From contig NZ_FNGY01000003.1 in the NCBI RefSeq assembly GCF_900103665.1, forward strand, positions 496,001-560,000: a DNA stretch of 64,000 nucleotides, written 5' to 3'. Both the position numbers and the translations under genes were made by a program. This stretch comes from Pedobacter steynii. GTDB taxonomy: Bacteria; Bacteroidota; Bacteroidia; Sphingobacteriales; Sphingobacteriaceae. The notes beneath the pieces were generated by a model. It ran no database searches, was not told the origin of the DNA, and saw nothing but the letters and a program-made list of their open reading frames with translations. The first letter of the stretch is position 1. Every line of letters starts with the position of its first letter. Shown in pieces: positions 33,112 through 41,077 of the stretch.

Positions 33112-36100
33112 TTAAAAATTAGCAGAAAGACCAAAGGTGTAAGTTGGCGGAAGCAATATTCCTCTCGTAGGAGGAGAAAGCGGATTACTCGCAGAAGAAT
33201 TAGTCGTCCCCAACCATACTTCCGGATCCAGATTCTGTTTATTTGCCGACCAGCGCCATGCATTTTGTACCTGAAGACTAAGCCTTAAACGCTGAACATG
33301 ATTTCTTTTCAAGAATTCATTCGCGAGGTTATAGCTTAAAGTAATGTCACGCAATTTGATGTAATCCGCCTTTTGGATCCCCTGATTTCCTGCTTCCCAG
33401 ATATTGGTGATGACAGAACTTGCGGCCGTAGTAAAGCCCGGTGCGATTCCCGGAATCGACTCGTCGCCAGGTTTTTTCCAATAGTTCAATGTATTCCTAT
33501 CCATATTACTGGTATAGTTTAACTCCGCATATTTACTTAAGAAAGGGGCATAAACATCACGCATCACGTGCCCTCCATAGTAGATGAACATAAAGAACAG
33601 GTCAAAATTTTTGTAACTCATGCTATTGGCCAAAGAAACCGCATAAGGAGGAGTCGCAGTCCCTTCATGAATCAAATCTGATACCGTTAGCTGATCTGTA
33701 CTTTTAACTTCCCTTCCGTCATTGGTTAAAGCAATTGGCTTTCCTTTATCATCCAGTCCTTTATAGCGAATGCTATAAATTGAATTCATCGGAACCCCTA
33801 CTCTATTCTGTCCCCTGTCAAGATAAGAATAGACGCTTTTCCCTTCATTTTCCAGTTTGGTCAGTACATTTTTATTGTAATTGAAATTCAATGTGGTACT
33901 CCACTTAAAATCATTTGTCGTTAAATTTGTACTGGTTAAGGAAATATCTGTTCCACGGTTTCTCATGCTTCCGTAATTCAGCATCACAGAACTCCAGCCG
34001 ATCGTAGGATCGGTAGTCTGAAAGCCCAGAAGATCACTCGTAGATTTATTATAAAACTCAACAGATCCGGAGAAACGGTTCTTAAGGAGACTAAAATCAA
34101 AAGCAAGATTGGTTACATTCGTCTTTTCCCAGCGCAAACCAGAATTTGGCGGACTTTGAACATAAGCCTGCGACTCGTTCGTGTTAGAATTAGGCCCTGC
34201 ATCCTTGGTGATCATATAAGGACCATTCAACTTGGAGATATTACCATTGATGCCATAGGTAGCACGAACGGTAAGGCGATCCAGCCAGTCGTTTTGATTT
34301 TCAGAAATCACATACATTAAACCTGCAGACCACAGTGGTTTGTATTGGTATTTAGGGTCTGTCCCGAATAAATTCGACTGATCCATACGAATACTGGCAC
34401 TCGCGGTGATCTTATTGTCGTAGGTATAGGAACCATTCCCATAGAAAGAGACAAACCTGTTTTCCGCAGAACTGAATCCTTTCTCGAGCCTGGTTAATTG
34501 AAAACGGTCATTGATAGACTCTGTACCCAATGTAGCTACCGCAAGTGCAGCTTCATTGATCAGTTTATAGCTCAGGTTATAATCATCGTATCCATATTTG
34601 TAGATGTTTGTCCCCGTGCTCAGAATCTTACGTTGTTCTGCACCGGCAATCATTTCCAAACGGTGTTTGCCAAATAACTTACTGAAATTAACCTGTGCCC
34701 TCAAAGTATGGGAGTTTTTATCACCGCGGATTTCACTCAGTTGCCCACCAACGGGGATCAGATTCGTGATCGTTCCATCAGGTTTGATCAGCGTCGCGTC
34801 GTTGATCTGCGTTTTCACGTTATAGGCATTTCTGTTATAATATTGTTTGAAATACTCATCTGTTCTTTCCTTTTGATAAAGAAGGTTCAGTGACAGTCCA
34901 TCAATGATTTTAATATTCGCCCCTATATTGATATTCAGGTAATTATTCTCGTTGTTTAAATGTTTGGTATTCATTTCATTTACAGGAGCAAAATTTTCAT
35001 CCTGTAAACGCAAACCATTCAGGCGGTTTATTTCAAACTGTGACTTGGAATTCAACCAGTTTACCGGATTGCCTTGTGCATCTCTCAACATAAAATAGGA
35101 AGCTTTACCTGCATTCAACATCCCCGTCCCGCTGATTCCATTGTCATAATCCTCATTCTGTTTACTGCCCAATACGCCAATATTCAACTTCAACCATTTG
35201 GTCAGATTGAGGGTATTGTTGAAATTGAATCCAATACGATTACTACTTTGTACACGATCATAGGGATTAGATCCCATATAATTACCACTAAAATTATAGG
35301 TGTAAAAATCTGAACCTCCGGATAAGGAAAGGTTATGCTGCTGATCTATCGCAGTCTTCCGGATAAACTCAGTGACCACCTGATCATAGCGATCATTGTT
35401 CCGGTAAACATCCAAAGCAGTCTGTAGTTCCGCTTCAGTCATGTGTCCTTCCCGCTGTTCGTAGAATAATTTATACACATCATTCATTGCCTTGCGCGGG
35501 TCTATCGCCGAATAAGAACCAGAGCGGTAATTGAACATTTCCCTTTGAAAATCTACCAGCTCGGCACTGCTCATTCTGTTGGCATAACCGCGATCCGGAA
35601 GCGGGGTAAACTTGACCGTACCGTTATAGCTGATCTTTAAAGGACCTTTCTTGCCTCTTTTGGTATTGATCACAATGACCCCATTGGCAGATCGGGCGCC
35701 ATAAATAGAAGCCGCAGTCGCGTCTTTCAAAATGGTAACACTTTCTACATCAGCAGGGTTTATCGATTGAGGATCTCCTTCAAAAGGAGCCCCATCGAGC
35801 ACATATAAAGGCGCTGTTTCTCCACTGATGGTGGATATTCCACGAATCTGTGTTTTTCGTACGCCACCAACTTTGTAACTGGTTAATCCGGCAGACATGC
35901 CCTCTATACGGTCCATGATATTGCCCTGTAATTTCCCACTCAGGTCTTTATCCGCATTAATTACGCTGAAAGATCCGGCCGCACGTTCTTTTGGAATATC
36001 CTGGTAACCGGTAGAAACCACAGATATTTCTGACAACAGCGCCGGGTTAATTTCCAGTGTGATGGTCATCGGGCTTCCCTGGTTTGCAGGGACCTCCTTT

Positions 36101-36732
36101 GATTTATATCCAATATAAGAAACCACCAGGATCGCTTTATCGTCTACCGCATGAAGCTCAAATGCCCCATCCACATTGGTAATCGCCGTCTTTTTGGTAT
36201 TCTTGACCTGTACAGTTGCCCCCGGTAAGGGCCCTCCTTTTTCATCAAGGACCTTTCCTTTCAGCTCAATAAAACTGAAATAATTTTTCATCTGCTCCAA
36301 TACAGAGAAATCCTTTTTCTTGATCACAACCGTATTTTCAATGATCTTAAAGCTGAGGTCCTGGCCCTGAAAACAGGCCTCCAGCGCCTGCTCCAGTTTG
36401 ACGTTCTCCAGATTCAGGTTTACCTTTTTGGCGGCTTTAATCAAATCGCTATTGTATAGAAAAGTGAATTTTGTCTGTTTCTTGATCGACAACAATACCT
36501 GTTGCAAACTGGCATTATTTTCATGCAGGGTAACACGTTGCCCAAAGGTGCTGGCCGCAGCCTGCAGCAGCGATATGGTGATCAATATTGCTATCAAATT
36601 AATCCGCATAATAATTTGTCTTCTGGTTGAGGAATCTACACTTGAAATCCAAGTGTAAATGGCCTGAAATGGTTTAAAATATGGCGCAAGGCGTAGCCTG
36701 TCCATACCTGTTGAAGTATTAAATAAATACAT
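33112..36732 (-). CDS. SusC-type TonB receptor with STN signalling domain (module A)
   Basis: 1206 residues from the first ATG; a start at Met42 (MRINLIAIL), where the hydrophobic signal core begins, is also possible. The STN domain lies at residues 66-138 (VTLHENNASLQQVLLSIKKQ, then EACFQGQDLSFKI), then a carboxypeptidase-regulatory-like domain at 156-238 (GKVLDEKGGPLPGATVQVKN), the plug (SVVSTGYQDIPKERAAGS ... DATAASIYGARSANGVIVINTKRG) and a barrel ending in FGLSANF. The STN domain is the part that contacts FecR-type anti-sigma factors in FecA-like systems, in agreement with the fecR and sigma genes upstream. Substrate unknown; no degradative enzyme is in the module. Confidence 0.92.
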   Translation of the reverse strand: MYLFNTSTGMDRLRLAPYFKPFQAIYTWISSVDSSTRRQIIMRINLIAILITISLLQAAASTFGQRVTLHENNASLQQVLLSIKKQTKFTFLYNSDLIKAAKKVNLNLENVKLEQALEACFQGQDLSFKIIENTVVIKKKDFSVLEQMKNYFSFIELKGKVLDEKGGPLPGATVQVKNTKKTAITNVDGAFELHAVDDKAILVVSYIGYKSKEVPANQGSPMTITLEINPALLSEISVVSTGYQDIPKERAAGSFSVINADKDLSGKLQGNIMDRIEGMSAGLTSYKVGGVRKTQIRGISTISGETAPLYVLDGAPFEGDPQSINPADVESVTILKDATAASIYGARSANGVIVINTKRGKKGPLKISYNGTVKFTPLPDRGYANRMSSAELVDFQREMFNYRSGSYSAIDPRKAMNDVYKLFYEQREGHMTEAELQTALDVYRNNDRYDQVVTEFIRKTAIDQQHNLSLSGGSDFYTYNFSGNYMGSNPYDRVQSSNRIGFNFNNTLNLTKWLKLNIGVLGSKQNEDYDNGISGTGMLNAGKASYFMLRDAQGNPVNWLNSKSQFEINRLNGLRLQDENFAPVNEMNTKHLNNENNYLNINIGANIKIIDGLSLNLLYQKERTDEYFKQYYNRNAYNVKTQINDATLIKPDGTITNLIPVGGQLSEIRGDKNSHTLRAQVNFSKLFGKHRLEMIAGAEQRKILSTGTNIYKYGYDDYNLSYKLINEAALAVATLGTESINDRFQLTRLEKGFSSAENRFVSFYGNGSYTYDNKITASASIRMDQSNLFGTDPKYQYKPLWSAGLMYVISENQNDWLDRLTVRATYGINGNISKLNGPYMITKDAGPNSNTNESQAYVQSPPNSGLRWEKTNVTNLAFDFSLLKNRFSGSVEFYNKSTSDLLGFQTTDPTIGWSSVMLNYGSMRNRGTDISLTSTNLTTNDFKWSTTLNFNYNKNVLTKLENEGKSVYSYLDRGQNRVGVPMNSIYSIRYKGLDDKGKPIALTNDGREVKSTDQLTVSDLIHEGTATPPYAVSLANSMSYKNFDLFFMFIYYGGHVMRDVYAPFLSKYAELNYTSNMDRNTLNYWKKPGDESIPGIAPGFTTAASSVITNIWEAGNQGIQKADYIKLRDITLSYNLANEFLKRNHVQRLRLSLQVQNAWRWSANKQNLDPEVWLGTTNSSASNPLSPPTRGILLPPTYTFGLSANF

Positions 36733-36752
36733 ACATTTGTAAGGTTGGGTTA
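36730..36752 (-). promoter_or_regulatory. Conserved box at susC start, module A
   Basis: Minus strand AACCCAACCTTACAAATGTATG, ending in the susC start codon. A related AACC...ACAAATGTATG arrangement occurs at the susC starts of modules B and C. Role (promoter, leader or translation signal) is unknown. Confidence 0.45.
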
Positions 36753-36853
36753 AATAAGTAAGGTCTATTGCTACATGTTTTTCATCCCGATTTATCGGAA
36801 CAAATGGAAGAAATGGTTAACCCAATATTAATCCTGGTATCAACAGGATGTCG

Positions 36854-36883
36854 ACCGGGGAAGTGCTTCAACACTTTCCCGGT
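36854..36883. other. fecR-susC intergenic hairpin, module A
   Basis: ACCGGGGAAGTG / CACTTTCCCGGT, 12-bp stem with one wobble pair and a 6-base loop, about 90 bases after the fecR stop. No T-run follows on the minus strand, so it may be a processing or stability element rather than a simple terminator. Confidence 0.6.
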
Positions 36884-36972
36884 TATTTATAAGTTAACAT
36901 TTCAAGCTTCCTACTCTTTGGCTGGTAAATTTCTATTCATCTTTTTTTAGTTTATGGTTTATGATCTGTTGA

Positions 36973-38136
36973 TTAAAGCGATACCACAATTTTATTTCTG
37001 GTATTGGTTTGCTTTTCTATTTTAAATTTTATGTTCAGATACCTCAGCATCTCCAGGAAAGTAGCCGCATTGACACTTCTGGGTACCTCCCCGGTAAATT
37101 TGACTGGCGGAATATTTCCTTCGTAGACCACGTCTACATTGTACCACCTGGAGGCCTGACGCATGATGCTTTTCAAGTCACTCTCGTTAAAACGGAAGAA
37201 TCCATTTTTCCAGCTCATGACTTCTTCAGTATCTACCTTTGCTACAGACAACTTGTCTTTTAAGACCGCCTGTTCCCCGGGTTTAAGCAACATCCCATCT
37301 TTTGCATTTAGCTGTTCAAAGACTTTCACCCTGCCTTCCAGTAAAGTGGTTCTCACCGCTGGTTCATCGGCATAAGCATTGATGTTAAAATGAGTGCCCA
37401 AAACTTCGACTTCCTGTGTAGCCGTCATGACAATAAAAGGAACACGTTCCTGTTTCCCTGTTTCTTCTTTCAACTGTTTGGCAACTTCAAAATAGGCCTC
37501 TCCTTTGAGTTCTACTTTTCGCTCATTGAGGTGGTCAAAGGTCAACGGGAACCTTAATGACGACCCTGCATTTAACCAAACCCTGGTGCCATCCGGTAAC
37601 ACGACCTGATATTGGCCGCCATGTGGTGTCGTAATGGTATTATAGGAATTGGGTTTGTTTACCTTTGAAAGGTGATACACCAGCTGGCCATCTTTGGATT
37701 TGGAAATGTTTATGCCAGACTGACTGGCAAGGGTCCCTGCCTTTGCATCCGACAAAGAAATCTGTGTTCCGTTGTCAAGTGTCAGGATCGCTCTGTTTCC
37801 ACCAGGGACTATTGTTCTTGCAATGGCCATCTGTTCTGCCTCGCTATTTTTCGGTGCTTTAGATAAGTAGAAAACGATTCCCGCAGAGAGGCTGAGTAAC
37901 AATACCGCAGCGGCAGCAATCCTTGGCCATAAGGAAATACGGCGGGGACGTTCTTCAGGAAGCTGCAGCCTTTCCCAAACTTCATCAAGATCCTGACTAC
38001 GGTCGTCCATGCTTAAATCCGTATGTAAACGGGCCGTCCTGCTCAGATGCCAGCTTTCCAATAAAGCCTGCTCTTCTTCAGTACAATTACCGGAAAGGTA
38101 CCTGTCTAATAGTTCTTTTGCATCTAATTTTTTCAT
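36973..38136 (-). CDS. FecR family anti-sigma regulator (module A)
   Basis: From ATG 38134-38136 the protein has 387 residues; the in-frame TTG 15 bases upstream is less likely. The N-terminal cytoplasmic part (residues 1-65, LLDRYLSGNCTEEEQALLESWH) should bind the sigma factor. One transmembrane helix follows (LWPRIAAAAVLLLSLSAGIVFYL, about 69-92). The periplasmic FecR domain shows TPHGGQYQVVLPDGTRVWLNAGSSLRFPLTF and GEAYFEVAKQ, then EVLGTHFNINAYADEPAVRTTLLEG. The C-terminal DUF4974 (about 315-387) ends the chain and would meet the STN domain of SusC. It keeps the sigma inactive until the receptor signals. Confidence 0.93.
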   Translation of the reverse strand: MKKLDAKELLDRYLSGNCTEEEQALLESWHLSRTARLHTDLSMDDRSQDLDEVWERLQLPEERPRRISLWPRIAAAAVLLLSLSAGIVFYLSKAPKNSEAEQMAIARTIVPGGNRAILTLDNGTQISLSDAKAGTLASQSGINISKSKDGQLVYHLSKVNKPNSYNTITTPHGGQYQVVLPDGTRVWLNAGSSLRFPLTFDHLNERKVELKGEAYFEVAKQLKEETGKQERVPFIVMTATQEVEVLGTHFNINAYADEPAVRTTLLEGRVKVFEQLNAKDGMLLKPGEQAVLKDKLSVAKVDTEEVMSWKNGFFRFNESDLKSIMRQASRWYNVDVVYEGNIPPVKFTGEVPRSVNAATFLEMLRYLNIKFKIEKQTNTRNKIVVSL

Positions 38137-38226
38137 AGTCAGAAAGCGCAATGTTTGCCCTTATAAAACAACAGACAGTTAAGTGCGGCGGAGGGGGTAA
38201 ATAAAAATGAAAAAAGATTTAGAGCG

Positions 38227-38292
38227 GGCTCACTTAGACTTAATGGGAGGCTCACTCGCACTTAATGGGAAACTCACTCACACTTAGTAATG
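38227..38292. repeat. Three tandem 22-bp direct repeats in the sigma-fecR gap, module A
   Basis: Units at 38227-38248, 38249-38270 and 38271-38292; the first two (GGCTCACTTAGACTTAATGG+GA and GGCTCACTCGCACTTAATGG+GA) differ at two positions, the third is more diverged and includes the sigma stop codon. 22 bp is about two helical turns. Confidence 0.8.
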
Positions 38293-38862
38293 AGAAATTA
38301 AAAACAGGAATACCATCAGCCCAAGCTTAATCCTCAATATTTTCAAAGCATGCTGTACATGTTTCCTTACGGTTTGCTCGGAAAGGTCCAGCTGTTCTGC
38401 AATTTCCTTATGGCTCAACTGGGATTTTCTGCTGAGCTCAAAAACTTCACGCATCTTAGGAGGCAGGAGCGCAATTTCCTTTTCTATCAATTCCGTCAGT
38501 TGTTTTTCCCTAACGAGATGGTCCGTTACACAAGTCCCTTCATCGATAAATTCCTGAAGCGAACTCAGGTATTGGGAGGCGATCTTCTGATGGGAAATCG
38601 CATTAAAGATGCGGTTTCTAACCGCAGTATAAAGATAGGCCGAAAGATTTTCCGGGAAAGACAAACTTTCACGTTTGGTCCACAAGTTGGCAAAAAGCTC
38701 ATGAACAATGTCCTTTGCTTCTTCGCGATCCTGCATCCACTTATACGCATGAATGTGCAACAGCCATTTATACCTGTTGTAAATTTCTGTATAAGCTTTT
38801 CTATCCCCTACCTTTAACAATCCGGCCAGTTCGTTGTCCGATATCGCCTGATAATTAAGCAT
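38284..38862 (-). CDS. ECF RNA polymerase sigma-70 factor (module A)
   Basis: A 192-residue ECF sigma. Region 2 covers about residues 20-85 (AYTEIYNRYKWLLHIHAYKWMQDREEAKDIVHELFANLWTKRESL), and region 4 about 130-180 (EKEIALLPPKMREVFELSRKSQLSHKEIAEQLDLSEQTVRKHVQHALKILRIKLG), with the helix-turn-helix LSHKEIAEQLDLSEQTVRKHV. This is the group that pairs with FecR-type anti-sigma factors and SusC receptors in Bacteroidota. Gene order suggests it activates module A on a signal from the receptor. A short hydrophobic tail follows region 4. Its stop lies inside the 22-bp repeat. Confidence 0.93.
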   Translation of the reverse strand: MLNYQAISDNELAGLLKVGDRKAYTEIYNRYKWLLHIHAYKWMQDREEAKDIVHELFANLWTKRESLSFPENLSAYLYTAVRNRIFNAISHQKIASQYLSSLQEFIDEGTCVTDHLVREKQLTELIEKEIALLPPKMREVFELSRKSQLSHKEIAEQLDLSEQTVRKHVQHALKILRIKLGLMVFLFLISHY

Positions 38863-38907
38863 TTTTGTAATCTCCCCGGGGCGAATATAGTAATTATGGG
38901 CCTATTC

Positions 38908-38950
38908 AAAAAAGAACTCCCATACCGGAAGACCAATATGGGAGTTCTTT
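38908..38950 (-). terminator. Terminator of module B
   Basis: Perfect 14-bp stem AAAGAACTCCCATA / TATGGGAGTTCTTT with a 12-base loop, T-run on the minus strand, between TlpA of module B and the sigma of module A. Confidence 0.88.
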
Positions 38951-38966
38951 GCCATGCTGTTATGGC

Positions 38967-40094
38967 TTATTTCATCAGCTCTTCGAGCTTTTTATGCAAT
39001 TCCTCTCCTCTAAGATTTGCAGCAACAATTTTTCCGGCAGGGTCAATCAGGTAATTCTGTGGGATTCCTTTTACACCATATAGCTTTGACGCCGCGTTGT
39101 TCCATCCCTGAAGATCACTCAGTTGTGTCCAGGTCAGCCCATCCGTTTTAATCGCATTTAACCAGTTGTCTTTCTTACCTGGCTGATCCAGGGAAACACC
39201 AAGAACAGTAAAGTTCTTTTCTTTATACTTGTTATAGGCAGCCACTACATTAGGATTTTCCGCACGACAAGGGCCACACCAGGATGCCCAGAAATCCAAC
39301 AACACGTACTTTCCGCGAAACTCAGAAAGTTTAACCGGCTTATCGTTCACATCATTCTGCGTAAAATCAGGAGCTACCGCACCAACTGCCGTAGCTTTAG
39401 CAATCTCGATTTGTTTGGCAAAATCCAATCCCGCCTTACTTTCTCTCAGACGTTTAGTCAGCGCCAAAAATTTAGGCTCTACTTTAGCCACCTCCATATC
39501 ATACTCCGAAGATTCTTTTAAAGCAACCAGACTAAAATAAGAATCGGGATGTTGCGCAATAAAGCCCTCCTGAATTTTCAATTTTTCATCCGCCGCAGGC
39601 TTATGTCTGCTTTGCAGGCTCTTTACAAATTCTTCTTTTTGCTTTTGTTCATTACTCGCGGCCGCCCATTCTGCATTCAATCCATTGATGATCTTTTCAG
39701 GTGCTGCAACGGCTTTTAAATATACCGCGTGTTCTGCATTGATTGCCGATCCTGTGATCAGGGCATTTTTTACAGAATCTTTAGCCTTTAAAGCAATATC
39801 TCCTTTATCCAGATAAAATGACAGCACATCCGGATTTTTTGAAGCTACATTTTTTCCCTGCTGATCAAAAGTGATTTTAGCAGAGGTAGGTCCAGATACT
39901 TGTCCTTTAAAGTTAAAAATCCCATTTTTCAGGATAGCAGAATCTTTAACCATTGCCCCATCCTGGCGGTAACTCAGGTAAGCTTTTGAACCGGCAGCTG
40001 CCTTCGCTACTTCTCCCTTTAAATTAAATGCTGCATTTTGTGCATTGGCCAATACCGGAACGGCACATATTAGTGTAAAAACTAACTTTTTCAT
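38967..40094 (-). CDS. TlpA-like thiol-disulfide oxidoreductase with DUF4369 domain (module B)
   Basis: 375 residues. The signal peptide ends near residue 18 (VLANAQ). DUF4369 follows (FNLKGEVAKAAAGSKAYLSYR), then a helical linker and the TlpA/AhpC domain with DFWASWCGPCRAENP (Cys273, Cys276) and GIPQNYLIDP with the cis-proline. By eye about four in five residues of the last 140 agree with the module C copy, and it shares the exact length and cysteine positions with module A. It should act in the periplasm as a disulfide reductase for some partner made by the same module. Last gene of module B, 40 bases after the lipoprotein gene. Confidence 0.9.
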   Translation of the reverse strand: MKKLVFTLICAVPVLANAQNAAFNLKGEVAKAAAGSKAYLSYRQDGAMVKDSAILKNGIFNFKGQVSGPTSAKITFDQQGKNVASKNPDVLSFYLDKGDIALKAKDSVKNALITGSAINAEHAVYLKAVAAPEKIINGLNAEWAAASNEQKQKEEFVKSLQSRHKPAADEKLKIQEGFIAQHPDSYFSLVALKESSEYDMEVAKVEPKFLALTKRLRESKAGLDFAKQIEIAKATAVGAVAPDFTQNDVNDKPVKLSEFRGKYVLLDFWASWCGPCRAENPNVVAAYNKYKEKNFTVLGVSLDQPGKKDNWLNAIKTDGLTWTQLSDLQGWNNAASKLYGVKGIPQNYLIDPAGKIVAANLRGEELHKKLEELMK

Positions 40095-40134
40095 TGATTG
40101 ATTGATTTAGTTGAATTATTAATTGTTAAATTTC

Positions 40135-41055
40135 TTATTTGTAAGCGTCGAGTTTTTCTCTGTAGGTATTGCCCATCGCCTGAATGTCCCAGCCCTCTGA
40201 CTGAAGGTAGGCGACAAAAGCCTCATACTTTTTAGCCCGCGCAGGACTATTATCCAGGTATTTTCTTTTGATGTTTTCTTTTGATTCCAATGCCAGCAAC
40301 CTCAGCCAGGAAGAGAAATCGTTCTCAAAAGAACTGGAGCCAGAAGCTTCAATAAAGCCCCCTGTCATGGCAAGAAGCTCATATGCGGCATCTCTCTTTT
40401 CTACATCTCTATCCTTATCATACTCTTTCCTGATCTTATCTACGGCAGCGCCGTTATCATAGGCCTTTCCTGCATCTGCAAATGCTTTTACCGGTGCAGG
40501 AATGCGCAGCGTAATCATGGAGGAGAGCTGCGCCCATATCGCGTTGCTCAGCACAGAATCCTGATAATAGTGCCGATCGGGATTCAGTACAGGTAAAGCA
40601 TCAGTCATTTTGTTTGGCCAGCAAATCACGAGCCTGCTCCTGCCAATTCTTTTGATGTTCTCCGCAAAATATCCCCTTCCATAACTTTTCACAAAGAACA
40701 ATTCCAGTGGAAAAAATGATTTTGCATATTTCGGAGCCACACCAGACATCAATGCCTTCGTATAAAGGATCGCAGCCGATCGCTCCTGATCTGCAATTTT
40801 CTCTACCCCAAAGCGATTGAAGGGATCGTTATCAAGAATCGCATTGGTCACCTCTTTCCAATCCTTAAAGTCCATCCGCATCCAGACATTGTAACTCTGG
40901 TATAATTCTTTCACCGCAGGATCTGCATCCGCCGGAGGCGAAAACATATTTTCAATTTTTAAACCTTCCGAAGGGATTAAGGCCTCCTCTTTTTTACAGG
41001 ACCACAGCAAAACTGCCAGACTAAAGGCTATAACGTATTTATTTTTTAAGTTCAT
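40135..41055 (-). CDS. SUS-associated lipoprotein of unknown function (module B variable slot)
   Basis: A 306-residue lipoprotein: signal peptide then lipobox LLWSC (Cys20), then KKEEALIPSEG. Further blocks are PAVKELYQSYNVWMRMDFKD, AKSFFPLELFFVKSYGRGYF, GRSRLVICWPNKM and RHYYQDSVLSNAIWAQLSSM. The overall layout recalls the SusD-linked putative metallopeptidase lipoproteins of Bacteroidota (surface proteins with a mid-chain HExxH), but no HExxH is visible here, so it is either a degenerate relative or a different family. The position between susD and tlpA is the variable slot of these modules. It starts 22 bases after the susD stop. Function unknown; a surface accessory role in ligand capture is inference. 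Confidence 0.5.
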   Translation of the reverse strand: MNLKNKYVIAFSLAVLLWSCKKEEALIPSEGLKIENMFSPPADADPAVKELYQSYNVWMRMDFKDWKEVTNAILDNDPFNRFGVEKIADQERSAAILYTKALMSGVAPKYAKSFFPLELFFVKSYGRGYFAENIKRIGRSRLVICWPNKMTDALPVLNPDRHYYQDSVLSNAIWAQLSSMITLRIPAPVKAFADAGKAYDNGAAVDKIRKEYDKDRDVEKRDAAYELLAMTGGFIEASGSSSFENDFSSWLRLLALESKENIKRKYLDNSPARAKKYEAFVAYLQSEGWDIQAMGNTYREKLDAYK

Positions 41056-41077
41056 GTCTTTTAAATTTAGGCTAAGC

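Noticed and set aside
36768..36950. 60-codon open frame between fecR and susC of module A
   Set aside because: It runs through the hairpin region, opposite to the operon, without homology; non-coding role more likely.
38227..38292. Possible CRISPR array
   Set aside because: The 22-bp repeats are directly adjacent without spacers, and no cas gene is present.
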